From positions 353 through 19,927 of the forward strand of contig CAKXHL010000022.1 of NCBI GenBank assembly GCA_934875375.1: DNA of 19,575 bases, written 5' to 3'. Each line of letters starts with the position of its first letter. The stretch's first letter is position 1. The stretch comes from an uncultured bacterium (GTDB lineage Bacteria > Bacillota > Clostridia > Oscillospirales > Ruminococcaceae). Below the pieces are notes generated by a model. It was not told the DNA's origin and ran no database searches. It worked only from the letters and a program-made list of their open reading frames with translations. Of the stretch, positions 1 through 7,145 are shown piece by piece. Made by a program: the position numbers and the translations under genes.

Positions 1-126
1 GCGCTGATCTGCAAGGCAGCGAAGAAGAAACTCAGCAAAAAGGTATTGGCGGTCGTAGGGGCAGCGGCATTTGTGGGCGCGATTCTGGCGGTCATTCTGA
101 TCGCCCGGACGCCGATGCCACTTTGA
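1..126 (+). CDS. C-terminal end of a small membrane protein (5' end outside window)
   Basis: Frame 1 is open from the first base to a TGA at 124-126, giving a 41-residue C-terminal end. It has a lysine-rich stretch (KAAKKKLSKK) followed by a hydrophobic run of about 20 residues that looks like one membrane helix, then a short tail (ARTPMPL). The lysine-rich side next to the helix suggests the preceding part is cytoplasmic. I do not recognise the family. It lies just upstream of a truncated Y-family polymerase gene and is GC-rich like it, so it probably belongs to the same imported element. The frame could be chance, but the charge and hydrophobicity pattern argues for a real protein end. Confidence 0.5.
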   Translation, partial: ALICKAAKKKLSKKVLAVVGAAAFVGAILAVILIARTPMPL

Positions 127-197
127 TAGGACGGCGAACTTGATGGGCAGAGCATAGCTTCTGCTTTTATACATCGCGGGAAGGAGGACAGCCGAAA

Positions 198-366
198 ATG
201 AAAGACAGAACCTATATCGCAATCGACCTGAAATCCTTCTACGCCTCCGTGGAATGCCGGGAGCGCGGCTTAGATCCTTTGGACACAAACCTTGTTGTCG
301 CAGATGAGAGACGGACGGATAAGACTATCTGCCTTGCCGTTACTCCCTCCCTCAAAAGCTACGGTA
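198..366 (+). pseudogene. Truncated Y-family DNA polymerase (UmuC/DinB-like), N-terminal piece only
   Basis: The reading frame starts at ATG 198 behind AAGGAGG (181-187). Its first ~56 codons match the start of Y-family translesion polymerases: the motif AIDLKSFYASVE (residues 8-19) carries the first catalytic Asp and the steric-gate region, and VTPSLKSYG (48-56) is the fingers segment. Family members have about 400-500 residues, so almost all of the palm, thumb and little-finger parts are missing. After about position 366 the homology stops and the sequence becomes topoisomerase III DNA in the opposite orientation; the frame runs on as nonsense to 425. UmuC-like polymerases of this kind are common cargo of Clostridia conjugative elements. 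The piece cannot be an active polymerase. Confidence 0.8.
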
Positions 367-1000
367 TGTCAGGAGCTTCTTTTCGTAGAGCGTCTGGAGG
401 AGATCGAGCGTCTGCTGGGCGGTGAAGCCGCAGTAGCGGTTTGCCTCGCGCTGCAAGGTGGTCAGATCATAGAGCTTTGGAGGATTGACGGTTTTCGTCT
501 CCCGCTCGAGAGAAGAAACGACGGCTTGCTTTTCTCGCAAGCCGCCGCAATCTTCTTTGCTTCTCCTTCGGTTTTGACCTTTTCCAGATCAGCGGTCAGA
601 TCGCCCTTGCCGATGTGAACGTTGAAATATTTCTCCTTCTGGAACGTGGAGATTTTCCCGTCGCGCTCCACCAGCATTGCAAGAGTCGACGTCTGAACGC
701 GCCCGACCACCAGCTTCTTGTGATAGAGCATGGTGAAAAGGCGGGTGCCGTTGATGCCGACAATCCAGTCCGCCTTCGAGCGGCTGAGTGCTGCTTCATA
801 GAGACGGTCATATTCCTTGCTGTCCCGGAGATGGTTGAAGCCTTCGCGGATGGCGGAGTCCTCCAATGAGCTGATCCACAGACGCTTGAAGGGCTTGGTG
901 CATCCGGCTTTGTTGTAGACCAGCCGGAAGATCAGCTCACCCTCGCGTCCTGCGTCGGTTGCGCAGATAAGCTCGGAGATGCGCTTGTCCTTCATGATGT
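364..1000 (-). pseudogene. topB: Topoisomerase III (TopB) fragment with a frameshift
   Basis: The minus strand encodes a central piece of a conjugative-element type IA topoisomerase. From its N-terminal side it shows the TOPRIM motif CATDAGREGELIFR, then KRLWISS, SKADWIVGINGTRLFT and GRVQTSTLAMLVERDGK, and after a frame change NPPKLYDLTTLQREANR and TLYEKKLLTY. The first part is in one frame down to about 525 and the rest in another down to about 364, so one base has been lost near 524. The piece ends exactly at LLTY, where the catalytic tyrosine lies and PRTDS normally follows; the N-terminal ~90 residues and the whole C-terminal half are absent. In the GRVQT motif Ser stands where Pro is usual. 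It cannot be functional and is a remnant of an integrative element. Confidence 0.85.
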
Positions 1001-1416
1001 ACCCGCGGTTGAAGCTGCTGCAAAAGCTGTTGGCGGATGATGGTGTTATTTTCATCAGCATTGATGAGATTGAGCATCGTTATCTGGAACTCGTCATGGA
1101 TGAAATCTTTGGCTCTGCTAACCGGATAGATACATTCGTTTGGTAAAACAACTACGGTGGTGGAGCTAAGAGCAATTACGTCGTTCACTTGCATGAGTAT
1201 GTGCTGTGCTTTGCAAAGAATATTTCGACAGTAGGAAAAATCGAACTTCCGCCAGATGATAATATCCTCAAATATTACAAATACAAAGACGAAAAGTTTG
1301 ACACAAGAGGCCCGTACAGATTACAGCCTCTTGCAACAACCAGCATGGATGATCGTCCAAATCTGAGATACCCACTGTATTATGAAGGGCATGAGGTATG
1401 GCCCGCAAAACAATAG
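994..1416 (+). pseudogene. DNA adenine methyltransferase (type III Mod-like) fragment with an in-frame stop
   Basis: Frame 1 from about 994 reads MYPRLKLLQKLL, then ADDGVIFISIDEIE and LVMDEIFGSANRIDTFVW, then a TAA at 1144-1146. It continues in the same frame as NNYGGGAKSNYVVHLHEYVLCFAKN, RGPYRLQPLATTSMDDRPNLRYPLYY and EGHEVWPAKQ, ending at TAG 1414-1416. These are the conserved post-catalytic blocks of type III Mod and related site-specific adenine methyltransferases. The N-terminal part with the catalytic DPPY and AdoMet-binding motifs is missing, as is the C-terminal recognition part. The stop at 1144 replaces what is normally a lysine after FVW (AAA to TAA). Base composition is clearly lower in GC than the topB piece next to it. 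This is a dead fragment of a restriction-modification gene. Confidence 0.8.
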
Positions 1417-1545
1417 CGTTTCAGCTGATGAATGCAGGAAAGAAACATCGTACCGGGAAAAGTGATTTGGGAGTAAAGCGAACGAAATATCAGGAAAGAC
1501 GATTGAGATAGTATCACCTACTAGCAAATTACCCGCTTCAGCACG
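1417..1545. other. Short non-coding stretch between methyltransferase remnant and thrS terminator
   Basis: No reading frame, repeat or promoter could be supported here. It may hold decayed methyltransferase DNA, since the remnant stops at 1416 without a natural protein end. Confidence 0.4.
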
Positions 1546-1590
1546 AGAGCCCCGTACAGGCCTTTGGTCTGTACGGGGCTCTTTGGTTTC
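1546..1590. terminator. Hairpin terminator 3' of thrS
   Basis: A perfect 14-bp stem (1546-1559 with 1569-1582, core GAGCCCCGTACAG) closes a 9-base loop. On the plus strand it is followed by a T-rich run (1582-1589). On the minus strand it lies about 20 bases beyond the thrS stop but lacks a clean U run. It is the natural 3' end of the thrS transcript and may also stop read-through from the decayed region on the left. Confidence 0.65.
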
Positions 1591-1607
1591 CAAACAAGGA
1601 GATCCTT

Positions 1608-3515
1608 TTAGTCATTGGTCCGGCAGGAAATTTCCTCTTTTATTCTGGCCATAAATGCATCCAAAGGCATGGTACCTAAATCTACTCCTTTGCGGCTGCG
1701 AACCGAAACGGTGCCGTTTTCTAACTCCTTATCGCCAACAACCAACATGTAAGGAATTTTCTGAAGCTGTGCTTCACGGATTTTATAACCAATCTTCTCA
1801 CTACGGCCATCCAGCTCTACGCGAATACCTGCCGCTGCCAGCTGATCTTTGATTTTGGCTGCGGCTTCATGTTGCCGGTCAGTAATCGGTAGGACAATGG
1901 CCTGCACTGGGCTGAGCCAAACAGGAAATGCGCCGGCAAAGTGCTCGGTCAAAATGCCGATAAACCGTTCGATACTGCCGAACACGACGCGATGGATCAT
2001 GACAGGACGATGTTTTTCACCATCTGCACCAGTGTACTCCAACTCGAACCGCTCTGGCATCTGCATATCCAGCTGGATGGTGCCGCACTGCCAGGTACGG
2101 CCGATGCAGTCTTCCAGATGGAAGTCGATTTTTGGACCGTAGAAAGCACCATCACCTTCATTAACCACATATTCTTTGCCCAGCTCCTGCAAAGCAGCAA
2201 TGAGCCCGTTGGTGGCGATTTCCCAATCTTCGTCGCTGCCGATATGATCTTCCGGCATGGTGGACAATTCCACATGGTATTTGAAGCCAAACATGGAATA
2301 AACGTCATCGATCAGTTTTGCTACACCAACAATCTCATCTTTAATCTGCTCTTTGGTCATAAAGATGTGGGCATCGTCCTGCGTAAAGCAGCGTACCCGC
2401 ATCAGACCATGCAGCGCACCGGACAGCTCATGCCGGTGTACCAGACCCAACTCGCCCATGCGCAGCGGCAGATCCCGGTAAGAATGGGGCTCGGTTTTAT
2501 AGACCAGCATGCCGCCGGGGCAGTTCATTGGCTTCAAGGCAAAATCTGTTTCATCGATAACTGTGGTATACATATTATCTTTATAGTGATCCCAGTGGCC
2601 GCTGCGGTGCCATAGATCCTGATTGAGCATAATGGGAGTAGAGATTTCTTTGTAGCCGGCCTTGGTATGGATTTCACGCCAGTAGTCGATCAATGTATTT
2701 TTAAGGATCATACCCTTTGGCAGGAAGAAAGGAAAGCCGGGACCTTCGTCCAGAATGGTGAAGAGACCGAGTTCTTTACCCAGTTTGCGATGGTCGCGGC
2801 GTTTTGCTTCTTCAATGGCAGACAGATGCGCTTCCAGCATGGAAGCTTTGGGGAATGCGGTGCCGTAAACCCGGCAAAGCATCTGTTTGCTTGAGTCACC
2901 CCTCCAGTAAGCGCCAGTGGTAGAGGTCAGCTTAAACGCTTTGATGCGTGAGGTGTCAGGCAGGTGAGGGCCAGCGCATAAGTCGGTGAAATCGCCCTGT
3001 TTAAAAAAGCTGATTGTCTCGCCCTTGCCGGAATGTTCCTGGATAAGCTCGACTTTATACGGATCGTCTTTCATCAATTCCAGCGCCTGGTCAGCAGGTA
3101 GTTCAAACCGCTCTAGCGGAATACCCTGTTTGACGATTTTTTTCATTTCTGCCTCAATTTTCTCCAAATCCTCGGGAGTGAAGGGCTTTTCTACATCAAA
3201 ATCGTAGTAGAAACCGTCCTTGATTGCAGGACCGATGGCACATTTGACGTTGGGGAATAGGTGCAAAACCGCCTGCGCCATCACGTGAGAAGCGGTGTGC
3301 CAAAATGCACGCTTTCCCTCATCCTCATCAAAGGTCAGCAATTCCACCTGTGCGTCCTGCTCAATCGGGGTGCGCAGATCGCGGACAACGCCGTCTATTT
3401 TAGCGACGCAAACAGCTTTGAATAATCCCTCTCCAATGGATTTTGCAATTTGCATTGGAGTAACAGGCGCTTCAAAATCTTTGACAACGCCGTCTTTTAA
3501 CGTAATATGAATCAT
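1608..3515 (-). CDS. thrS: Threonyl-tRNA synthetase
   Basis: A class II aminoacyl-tRNA synthetase of 635 residues that charges tRNA-Thr in the cytoplasm. Domains in order: TGS domain (about 1-62), editing domain with HTASH (His73, His77) and CAGPH completing the metal-binding set, then the catalytic core with MNCPGGMLVYK, motif 2 (HRHELSGALHGLMRVR, TQDDAHIF) and motif 3 (HRVVFGSIERFIGIL), and a C-terminal anticodon-binding domain (SPVQAIVLPIT onward). An ATG nine bases upstream (3524) is in frame, but AAAGG (3525-3529) directly abuts it and is well spaced for the ATG at 3515. That choice also gives MIHITLKDG, the usual family start, and puts the editing histidines at their standard numbers. 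Expression is controlled by a T-box leader. Nothing is missing; it should be active. Confidence 0.97.
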   Translation of the reverse strand: MIHITLKDGVVKDFEAPVTPMQIAKSIGEGLFKAVCVAKIDGVVRDLRTPIEQDAQVELLTFDEDEGKRAFWHTASHVMAQAVLHLFPNVKCAIGPAIKDGFYYDFDVEKPFTPEDLEKIEAEMKKIVKQGIPLERFELPADQALELMKDDPYKVELIQEHSGKGETISFFKQGDFTDLCAGPHLPDTSRIKAFKLTSTTGAYWRGDSSKQMLCRVYGTAFPKASMLEAHLSAIEEAKRRDHRKLGKELGLFTILDEGPGFPFFLPKGMILKNTLIDYWREIHTKAGYKEISTPIMLNQDLWHRSGHWDHYKDNMYTTVIDETDFALKPMNCPGGMLVYKTEPHSYRDLPLRMGELGLVHRHELSGALHGLMRVRCFTQDDAHIFMTKEQIKDEIVGVAKLIDDVYSMFGFKYHVELSTMPEDHIGSDEDWEIATNGLIAALQELGKEYVVNEGDGAFYGPKIDFHLEDCIGRTWQCGTIQLDMQMPERFELEYTGADGEKHRPVMIHRVVFGSIERFIGILTEHFAGAFPVWLSPVQAIVLPITDRQHEAAAKIKDQLAAAGIRVELDGRSEKIGYKIREAQLQKIPYMLVVGDKELENGTVSVRSRKGVDLGTMPLDAFMARIKEEISCRTND

Positions 3516-3590
3516 ATTTTTCATCCTTTCTCATTCGCTTTGCGATTAAACGTTTCGGCAGTTATTTGCTGCCTAGTTAAAATAGGCAAC

Positions 3591-3628
3591 AAAAAAGCTT
3601 CACCCCTATGTTTTGATAGGGGTGAAGC
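3591..3628 (-). terminator. T-box-controlled intrinsic terminator (attenuator)
   Basis: On the minus strand GCTTCACCCCTAT (3616-3628) pairs with ATAGGGGTGAAGC (3597-3609) to give a 13-bp stem with a 6-base loop, followed by six T (3591-3596). The CACCC of the 5' arm can instead pair with GGGTG of the T-box sequence just upstream, the expected antiterminator switch. Confidence 0.9.
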
Positions 3629-3842
3629 GATGATTAGTCTGCTCCACGGTTCCACCCTGCTTGCGGAAAATCCGCCACTCTTTTGGACGAGGGGTTAACG
3701 CACCTGACGCGGCGGGTTTTGCCCGCACTCAAGAGGCGGTACCGTCAGAACCTTGCAACGGCAGCCTTTCAGCACTAGGGGGCAGCCTCTCTGGGGAAGC
3801 ACCGGTTCACGGCTTCTCTTTCAACGTGTTCATCGTATTGAT
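3591..3842 (-). ncRNA. T-box riboswitch leader of thrS
   Basis: The untranslated leader has the parts of a tRNA-sensing T-box. The T-box sequence AGGGTGGAACCGTG lies at 3645-3658 and is followed by an intrinsic terminator at 3591-3628. Upstream is a Stem I-like region with the distal AGAGAGGCTGCC and GTGCTGAAAGGC elements. The best specifier candidate is ACC at 3738-3740 (in GGTACCGCC, followed by the usual purine and CTCTTGAG), a threonine codon that fits the gene. Known T-box logic: uncharged tRNA-Thr pairs with the specifier and the T-box bulge, forming the antiterminator and allowing thrS transcription. The exact specifier register is inferred by eye. Confidence 0.9.
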
Positions 3843-3848
3843 ACAGTT

Positions 3849-3877
3849 ACTATATCACCCCAAAGCGGCCTTGTCAA
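3849..3877 (-). promoter_or_regulatory. thrS promoter (sigma-A type)
   Basis: Minus strand TTGACA (3872-3877), a 17-base spacer and TATAGT (3849-3854). The predicted start near 3842 lies just before the T-box leader, which supports it. Confidence 0.85.
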
Positions 3878-3952
3878 CAAAAAGTATTGGGAAAAACGCA
3901 CGGATTTTTGCTAGATAAAAGGGCGGATTTTGCAGTTTATTCTATAATTTTC

Positions 3953-3981
3953 TTGACAGGAACACGGTCAGGCTTTAAAAT
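3953..3981 (+). promoter_or_regulatory. rny promoter (sigma-A type)
   Basis: TTGACA (3953-3958), a 17-base spacer and TAAAAT (3976-3981). It points away from the thrS promoter, so 3842-3953 is a divergent regulatory region. The predicted start is near 3988, giving a leader of about 80 bases. Confidence 0.8.
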
Positions 3982-4018
3982 ATGAATGATATGCAACCAT
4001 ATTGAAAGTGTCATTCAT
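3982..4018 (+). repeat. Inverted repeat at the rny transcription start
   Basis: ATGAATG (3982-3988) is mirrored by CATTCAT (4012-4018), and between them ATATG (3989-3993) is mirrored by CATAT (3998-4002). The outer left arm begins one base after the -10 box, so it would lie largely before the start of the RNA. It could be a DNA operator, or the inner part a small leader hairpin. Confidence 0.45.
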
Positions 4019-4070
4019 TTCGATATTGCTATTACAAAATTTGCAAAAGAAGGAGGTTGAAGCAGCTGTA

Positions 4071-5633
4071 ATGGATCAATCAACGATAATTGCCTGTATT
4101 ATTACGGGTGTGATTGCTTTTCTCGTCGGCGGCGTTCTGTGTTTTTTTGTGGGCGTGCAGTACCGGCGTAAAGTGGCGGAGGCAGAGCTGGGTTCTGCGG
4201 AAGAGGAAGCGAAGCGCATTTTGAGCGACGCCATTAAATCCGCTGAAAGCCGCAAAAAAGAAGCGCTGGTGGAAGCCAAGGATGAGATCTATAAAATGCG
4301 TACGGAAGCGGAAAAGGACGTAAAGGAACGTCGTTCCGAAGTAACGCGTCAAGAACGCAGGCTGGTTCAAAAAGAAGAGTCTTTAGACCGCAAACTGGAA
4401 AATCTGGAAAAAAAGGATGAAACCCTGCAAAACAAAATTAAAGAGGCGGAAGGAAAATTAGCCGAAGCAGAGGAAATCAAAAAGCGGCAGTTTGAGATGT
4501 TGGAAAGGATTTCCGGTCTGACTATTGATCAAGCGAAGGAATATCTGTTAAGAAATCTAGAAGAAGAATTGACCCATGAAAAAGCGTTGATGGTCTCGCA
4601 GTTTGAGCAGCAGACCAAGGAAGAGTCAGACGCAAAGGCGAGAGAGATTATCTCGACCGCTATCCAGCGCTGTGCCGCTGATCACGTGGCGGAGGCTACC
4701 GTATCGGTAGTACCGTTGCCCAATGATGAAATGAAAGGCCGTATTATTGGCCGGGAGGGCCGCAATATCCGTACTCTCGAGACCATGACAGGGGTGGATT
4801 TGATTATTGATGATACACCTGAGGCCATTACTTTGTCTTCTTATGACCCGGTCCGACGGGAAATCGCCCGTATCTCCCTGGAACGCCTGATTCAGGATGG
4901 CCGTATCCATCCTGCACGCATTGAGGAAACGGTGGAGAAAGCCCGAAAAGAAGTGGAAGCCAAAATCAAACAGGATGGCGAACGTGCCGTGTTGGAAACC
5001 GGAATCCATTCGATCCATCCGGAACTGGTCAAACTGTTGGGACGCTTGCGTTACCGCACCAGCTATGGTCAGAACGTACTGGATCATTCGCTGGAGGTGG
5101 CCCATATTGCCGGCATGATGGCGGCAGAGCTGGGTGCGGATGTAAATGGAGCCAAACGGGCAGGCTTGTTACATGATATTGGAAAAGCGCTGACTCATGA
5201 GATTGAAGGATCTCATGTCAATATCGGCGTTGATGTAGCGAGAAAATACAAAGAAAATCAGAATATTTTGCACGCCATTGAGGCACATCATGGCGATGTG
5301 GAGCCCCGGACGATTATAGCTTGCTTGGTGCAGGCGGCAGATGCTATTTCTGCAGCGCGCCCCGGTGCACGTCGTGAAAATGTGGAAAATTACATCAAAA
5401 GGCTGCAAAAGCTGGAGGAAATCGCTAATTCCTTTGACGGCGTAGAAAAATGTTATGCAATCCAGGCTGGGCGTGAAATTCGTATTCTGGTAAAACCGGA
5501 AGTGGTCAAAGACGATCAGACTGTTCTGGTCGCCCGGGAGATTGCTAAAAAGATTGAATCGGAATTGGATTATCCCGGTCAGGTGAAAGTTCATGTGGTG
5601 CGGGAAAGCCGTGCCATCGAATACGCAAAATAA
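4071..5633 (+). CDS. rny: Ribonuclease Y
   Basis: A membrane-anchored endoribonuclease that starts mRNA decay and is the scaffold of the Firmicutes degradosome. With the ATG at 4071 it has 520 residues, the usual family length. It has an N-terminal membrane helix (about 5-27, ending GVQYRRK), a long charged coiled coil (about 30-200, rich in E/K/R heptads), a KH RNA-binding domain with GRIIGREGRNIRTLE (about 218-233), and an HD domain with DHSLEVAHIAG (about 337) and LLHDIGKAL (about 366), then AHHGDVEP and AADAISAARPGARR. The ribosome site AGGAGG (4051-4056) is 14 bases before ATG 4071, a long but acceptable spacing; the in-frame ATG at 4002 has no such site and would lie within 15 bases of the transcript start. 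It is followed by ymdB and spoVS as in Bacillus. Confidence 0.97.
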   Translation: MDQSTIIACIITGVIAFLVGGVLCFFVGVQYRRKVAEAELGSAEEEAKRILSDAIKSAESRKKEALVEAKDEIYKMRTEAEKDVKERRSEVTRQERRLVQKEESLDRKLENLEKKDETLQNKIKEAEGKLAEAEEIKKRQFEMLERISGLTIDQAKEYLLRNLEEELTHEKALMVSQFEQQTKEESDAKAREIISTAIQRCAADHVAEATVSVVPLPNDEMKGRIIGREGRNIRTLETMTGVDLIIDDTPEAITLSSYDPVRREIARISLERLIQDGRIHPARIEETVEKARKEVEAKIKQDGERAVLETGIHSIHPELVKLLGRLRYRTSYGQNVLDHSLEVAHIAGMMAAELGADVNGAKRAGLLHDIGKALTHEIEGSHVNIGVDVARKYKENQNILHAIEAHHGDVEPRTIIACLVQAADAISAARPGARRENVENYIKRLQKLEEIANSFDGVEKCYAIQAGREIRILVKPEVVKDDQTVLVAREIAKKIESELDYPGQVKVHVVRESRAIEYAK

Positions 5634-5653
5634 TTGCCGGATGAGGTGTTTGG

Positions 5654-5677
5654 GAGCCTGCCTAAGGCAGGCTCTTT
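5654..5677 (+). terminator. Hairpin between rny and ymdB
   Basis: GAGCCTGCC (5654-5662) pairs with GGCAGGCTC (5666-5674) around a 3-base loop, followed by only three T. This may be a weak terminator or an RNA-stability hairpin that tunes read-through from rny into ymdB, because no clear separate ymdB promoter is visible. Confidence 0.6.
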
Positions 5678-5718
5678 CCCTGTCCGGATAAATCGTGGCG
5701 GTGGAAAGAGGTGTGAAG

Positions 5719-6501
5719 ATGCGGGTTTTAGCGGTAGGAGATGTGGTTGGACAGGCTGGCTGCGACTTTTTGCGGCAGAAGATGCCACAGCTGAAAGAAC
5801 AGTACCGGCCGGACTTTATATTGGTCAACGGTGAAAATTCTGCAGAGGGCAATGGTATTCTTCCCTTTTCCGCCAAACAGATTTTTGACTGCGGCGCAGA
5901 TGTCATTACCACTGGCAACCATGGGCTGCGCCGACGGGAGATCAATGAGATGATGGATGAACAGATCGGCCTGATTCGTCCGGCCAACTATCATCCGGAT
6001 GCACATGGTGCAGGCGTGTATTTGTACGACGCGCTATCCTATCAAATTGGCGTTGTCAATCTACAGGGAGACGTTTTTCTCGAAACTTATGAAAATCCGT
6101 TTGGATGTATGGAGCGCCTTCTCTCTCAGATAAAGGCGGATATTATTCTTGTGGATTTTCACGCCGAGGCTACCAGCGAGAAACTGGGAATGGGGTACTT
6201 TTTAGATGGAAAAGTATCGCTGGTATTTGGTACCCATACCCATGTTCAGACGGCAGATGAAAAGATTCTGCCTGGCGGCACGGGATACATTACGGATATC
6301 GGTATGTGCGGTCCGTTTCATTCGGTGTTGGGCGTGACGCCGGAATTGGCGATTCGGCGGATGCGTACCCATTTGCCAACCCGCTTTGAAAACGCCTCTG
6401 GGCCTTGCTCTTTGAGCGGAATTGTGGCGGATATCGATTTGGCAACGGGAAAAACGACATCGATCCAGCGGATTTTCGCTGTTTCATCCAAAGAGGCATA
6501 A
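5719..6501 (+). CDS. ymdB: YmdB-family metallophosphoesterase (phosphodiesterase)
   Basis: A cytoplasmic metal-dependent phosphodiesterase of the YmdB family; in Bacillus this protein hydrolyses 2',3'-cyclic nucleotides and influences the choice between motility and biofilm. 260 residues. Visible metal-binding motifs in order: AVGDVVGQAG (residues 5-14), LVNGENSAEGNG, ITTGNHGLRRREI, VDFHAEATSEK and FGTHTHVQTADE. The C-terminal MCGPFHSVLGV is also typical. The ATG at 5719 is preceded by GAGGTG (5708-5713) and gives the standard start MRVLAVGD; an earlier in-frame ATG at 5695 adds eight residues without a good ribosome site. It lies 85 bases after rny and before spoVS, the conserved order. The family usually has GNHVWD where this one has GNHGLR, so one non-metal position differs. 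Confidence 0.93.
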   Translation: MRVLAVGDVVGQAGCDFLRQKMPQLKEQYRPDFILVNGENSAEGNGILPFSAKQIFDCGADVITTGNHGLRRREINEMMDEQIGLIRPANYHPDAHGAGVYLYDALSYQIGVVNLQGDVFLETYENPFGCMERLLSQIKADIILVDFHAEATSEKLGMGYFLDGKVSLVFGTHTHVQTADEKILPGGTGYITDIGMCGPFHSVLGVTPELAIRRMRTHLPTRFENASGPCSLSGIVADIDLATGKTTSIQRIFAVSSKEA

Positions 6502-6515
6502 CTTGTCTATTTGGC

Positions 6516-6544
6516 TTGATTTTTTTTCTATATTGTTATAAAAT
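6516..6544 (+). promoter_or_regulatory. Probable spoVS promoter
   Basis: TTGATT (6516-6521), 17 bases, TAAAAT (6539-6544), 40 bases before the start codon. The -10 is the same as that of rny. In Bacillus spoVS is driven by sigma-H, but I see no convincing sigma-H pair here. Confidence 0.55.
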
Positions 6545-6584
6545 AGTCGCAGACTAATCGCCAAACCCATCAGGAGGTTTCAAC

Positions 6585-6845
6585 ATGGAAGTATTAAAGG
6601 TTTCCGCAAAATCGGTCCCAAATTCGGTGGCCGGTGCGATTGCCGGCGTGATACGGGAGTCCGGTTCCGTAGAGGTGCAGGCGGTCGGAGCAGGCGCTAC
6701 CAATCAGGCGGTTAAGGCAATCGCAATCGCCAGAGGGTATTTGGCACCGGCGGGAATGGATCTGGTTTGTGTCCCAACCTTTGGAAATATCGTCATCAAT
6801 GATGAAGAGAGGACGGCAATTCGGCTGATCGTCGAACGCAAATAA
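6585..6845 (+). CDS. spoVS: Stage V sporulation protein S (SpoVS)
   Basis: A small 86-residue protein of the SpoVS/Alba-like family, which in Bacillus affects septation, coat assembly and stage V of sporulation. The start MEVLKVSAKSVPNSVAGAI and the later GAGATNQAVKAIAIARGYL and NDEERTAIRL match the family nearly throughout, at the normal length. AGGAGG (6572-6577) lies 7 bases before the ATG. It is the third gene of the conserved rny-ymdB-spoVS block, with its own likely promoter and a strong terminator. Its presence supports a spore-forming lineage, although spoVS-like genes also occur in non-sporulating bacteria. Confidence 0.96.
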   Translation: MEVLKVSAKSVPNSVAGAIAGVIRESGSVEVQAVGAGATNQAVKAIAIARGYLAPAGMDLVCVPTFGNIVINDEERTAIRLIVERK

Positions 6846-6857
6846 AAGTTGGACAGG

Positions 6858-6881
6858 CGGCGGGCGTTCCCGCCGTTTTTT
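6858..6881 (+). terminator. spoVS intrinsic terminator
   Basis: CGGCGGG (6858-6864) pairs with CCCGCCG (6869-6875) around a 4-base loop, followed by six T (6876-6881), 12 bases after the spoVS stop. Confidence 0.9.
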
Positions 6882-6940
6882 ATTGTCCGGTAACTGATAA
6901 ACCAGGATTAAAAAAATGTTCATACCTACGGGCAGTTCTG

Positions 6941-6951
6941 TGTGGTATACT
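6941..6951 (+). promoter_or_regulatory. Extended -10 promoter of the solute-binding lipoprotein gene
   Basis: TGGTATACT (6943-6951) is an extended -10 element (TG-N-TATACT). The -35 position shows only a poor match. The start would be near 6958, leaving a leader of about 190 bases before the gene. Confidence 0.55.
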
Positions 6952-6957
6952 ATTCCT

Positions 6958-7145
6958 GTTACAAGACACAGCAGGATTGGAGGCTGTGTGGCTGCAGGAA
7001 ATGGCAGATACTTTTCAAGGACAGACAACAAAGGTTGTTATAGCAATGCCCGGAAGATCAGGCAGGCGGCGGTATGGCTCGCTTACTGTACGAAGGACGT
7101 GTACGCAGGGATATCCGCGGAAGATGACCGGCAAAGGGTGGCAAA
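6958..7145 (+). other. Long untranslated leader before the lipoprotein gene
   Basis: About 190 bases lie between the likely transcript start and the ATG at 7146. Short reading frames cross it, but none has a ribosome site or recognisable protein, and two run out of frame into the next gene. No known riboswitch core (T-box, TPP, FMN, SAM, c-di-GMP, glycine) was recognised by eye. It could be an unknown leader RNA or plain spacer. Confidence 0.4.

Noticed and set aside
3661..3918. Open frame on the plus strand across the thrS leader
   Set aside because: The stretch is explained by the T-box leader RNA on the other strand.
4002..4070. Longer N-terminus of RNase Y from ATG 4002
   Set aside because: It has no ribosome site and lies about 14 bases from the predicted transcript start; ATG 4071 gives the family length of 520 residues and an N-terminal membrane helix.
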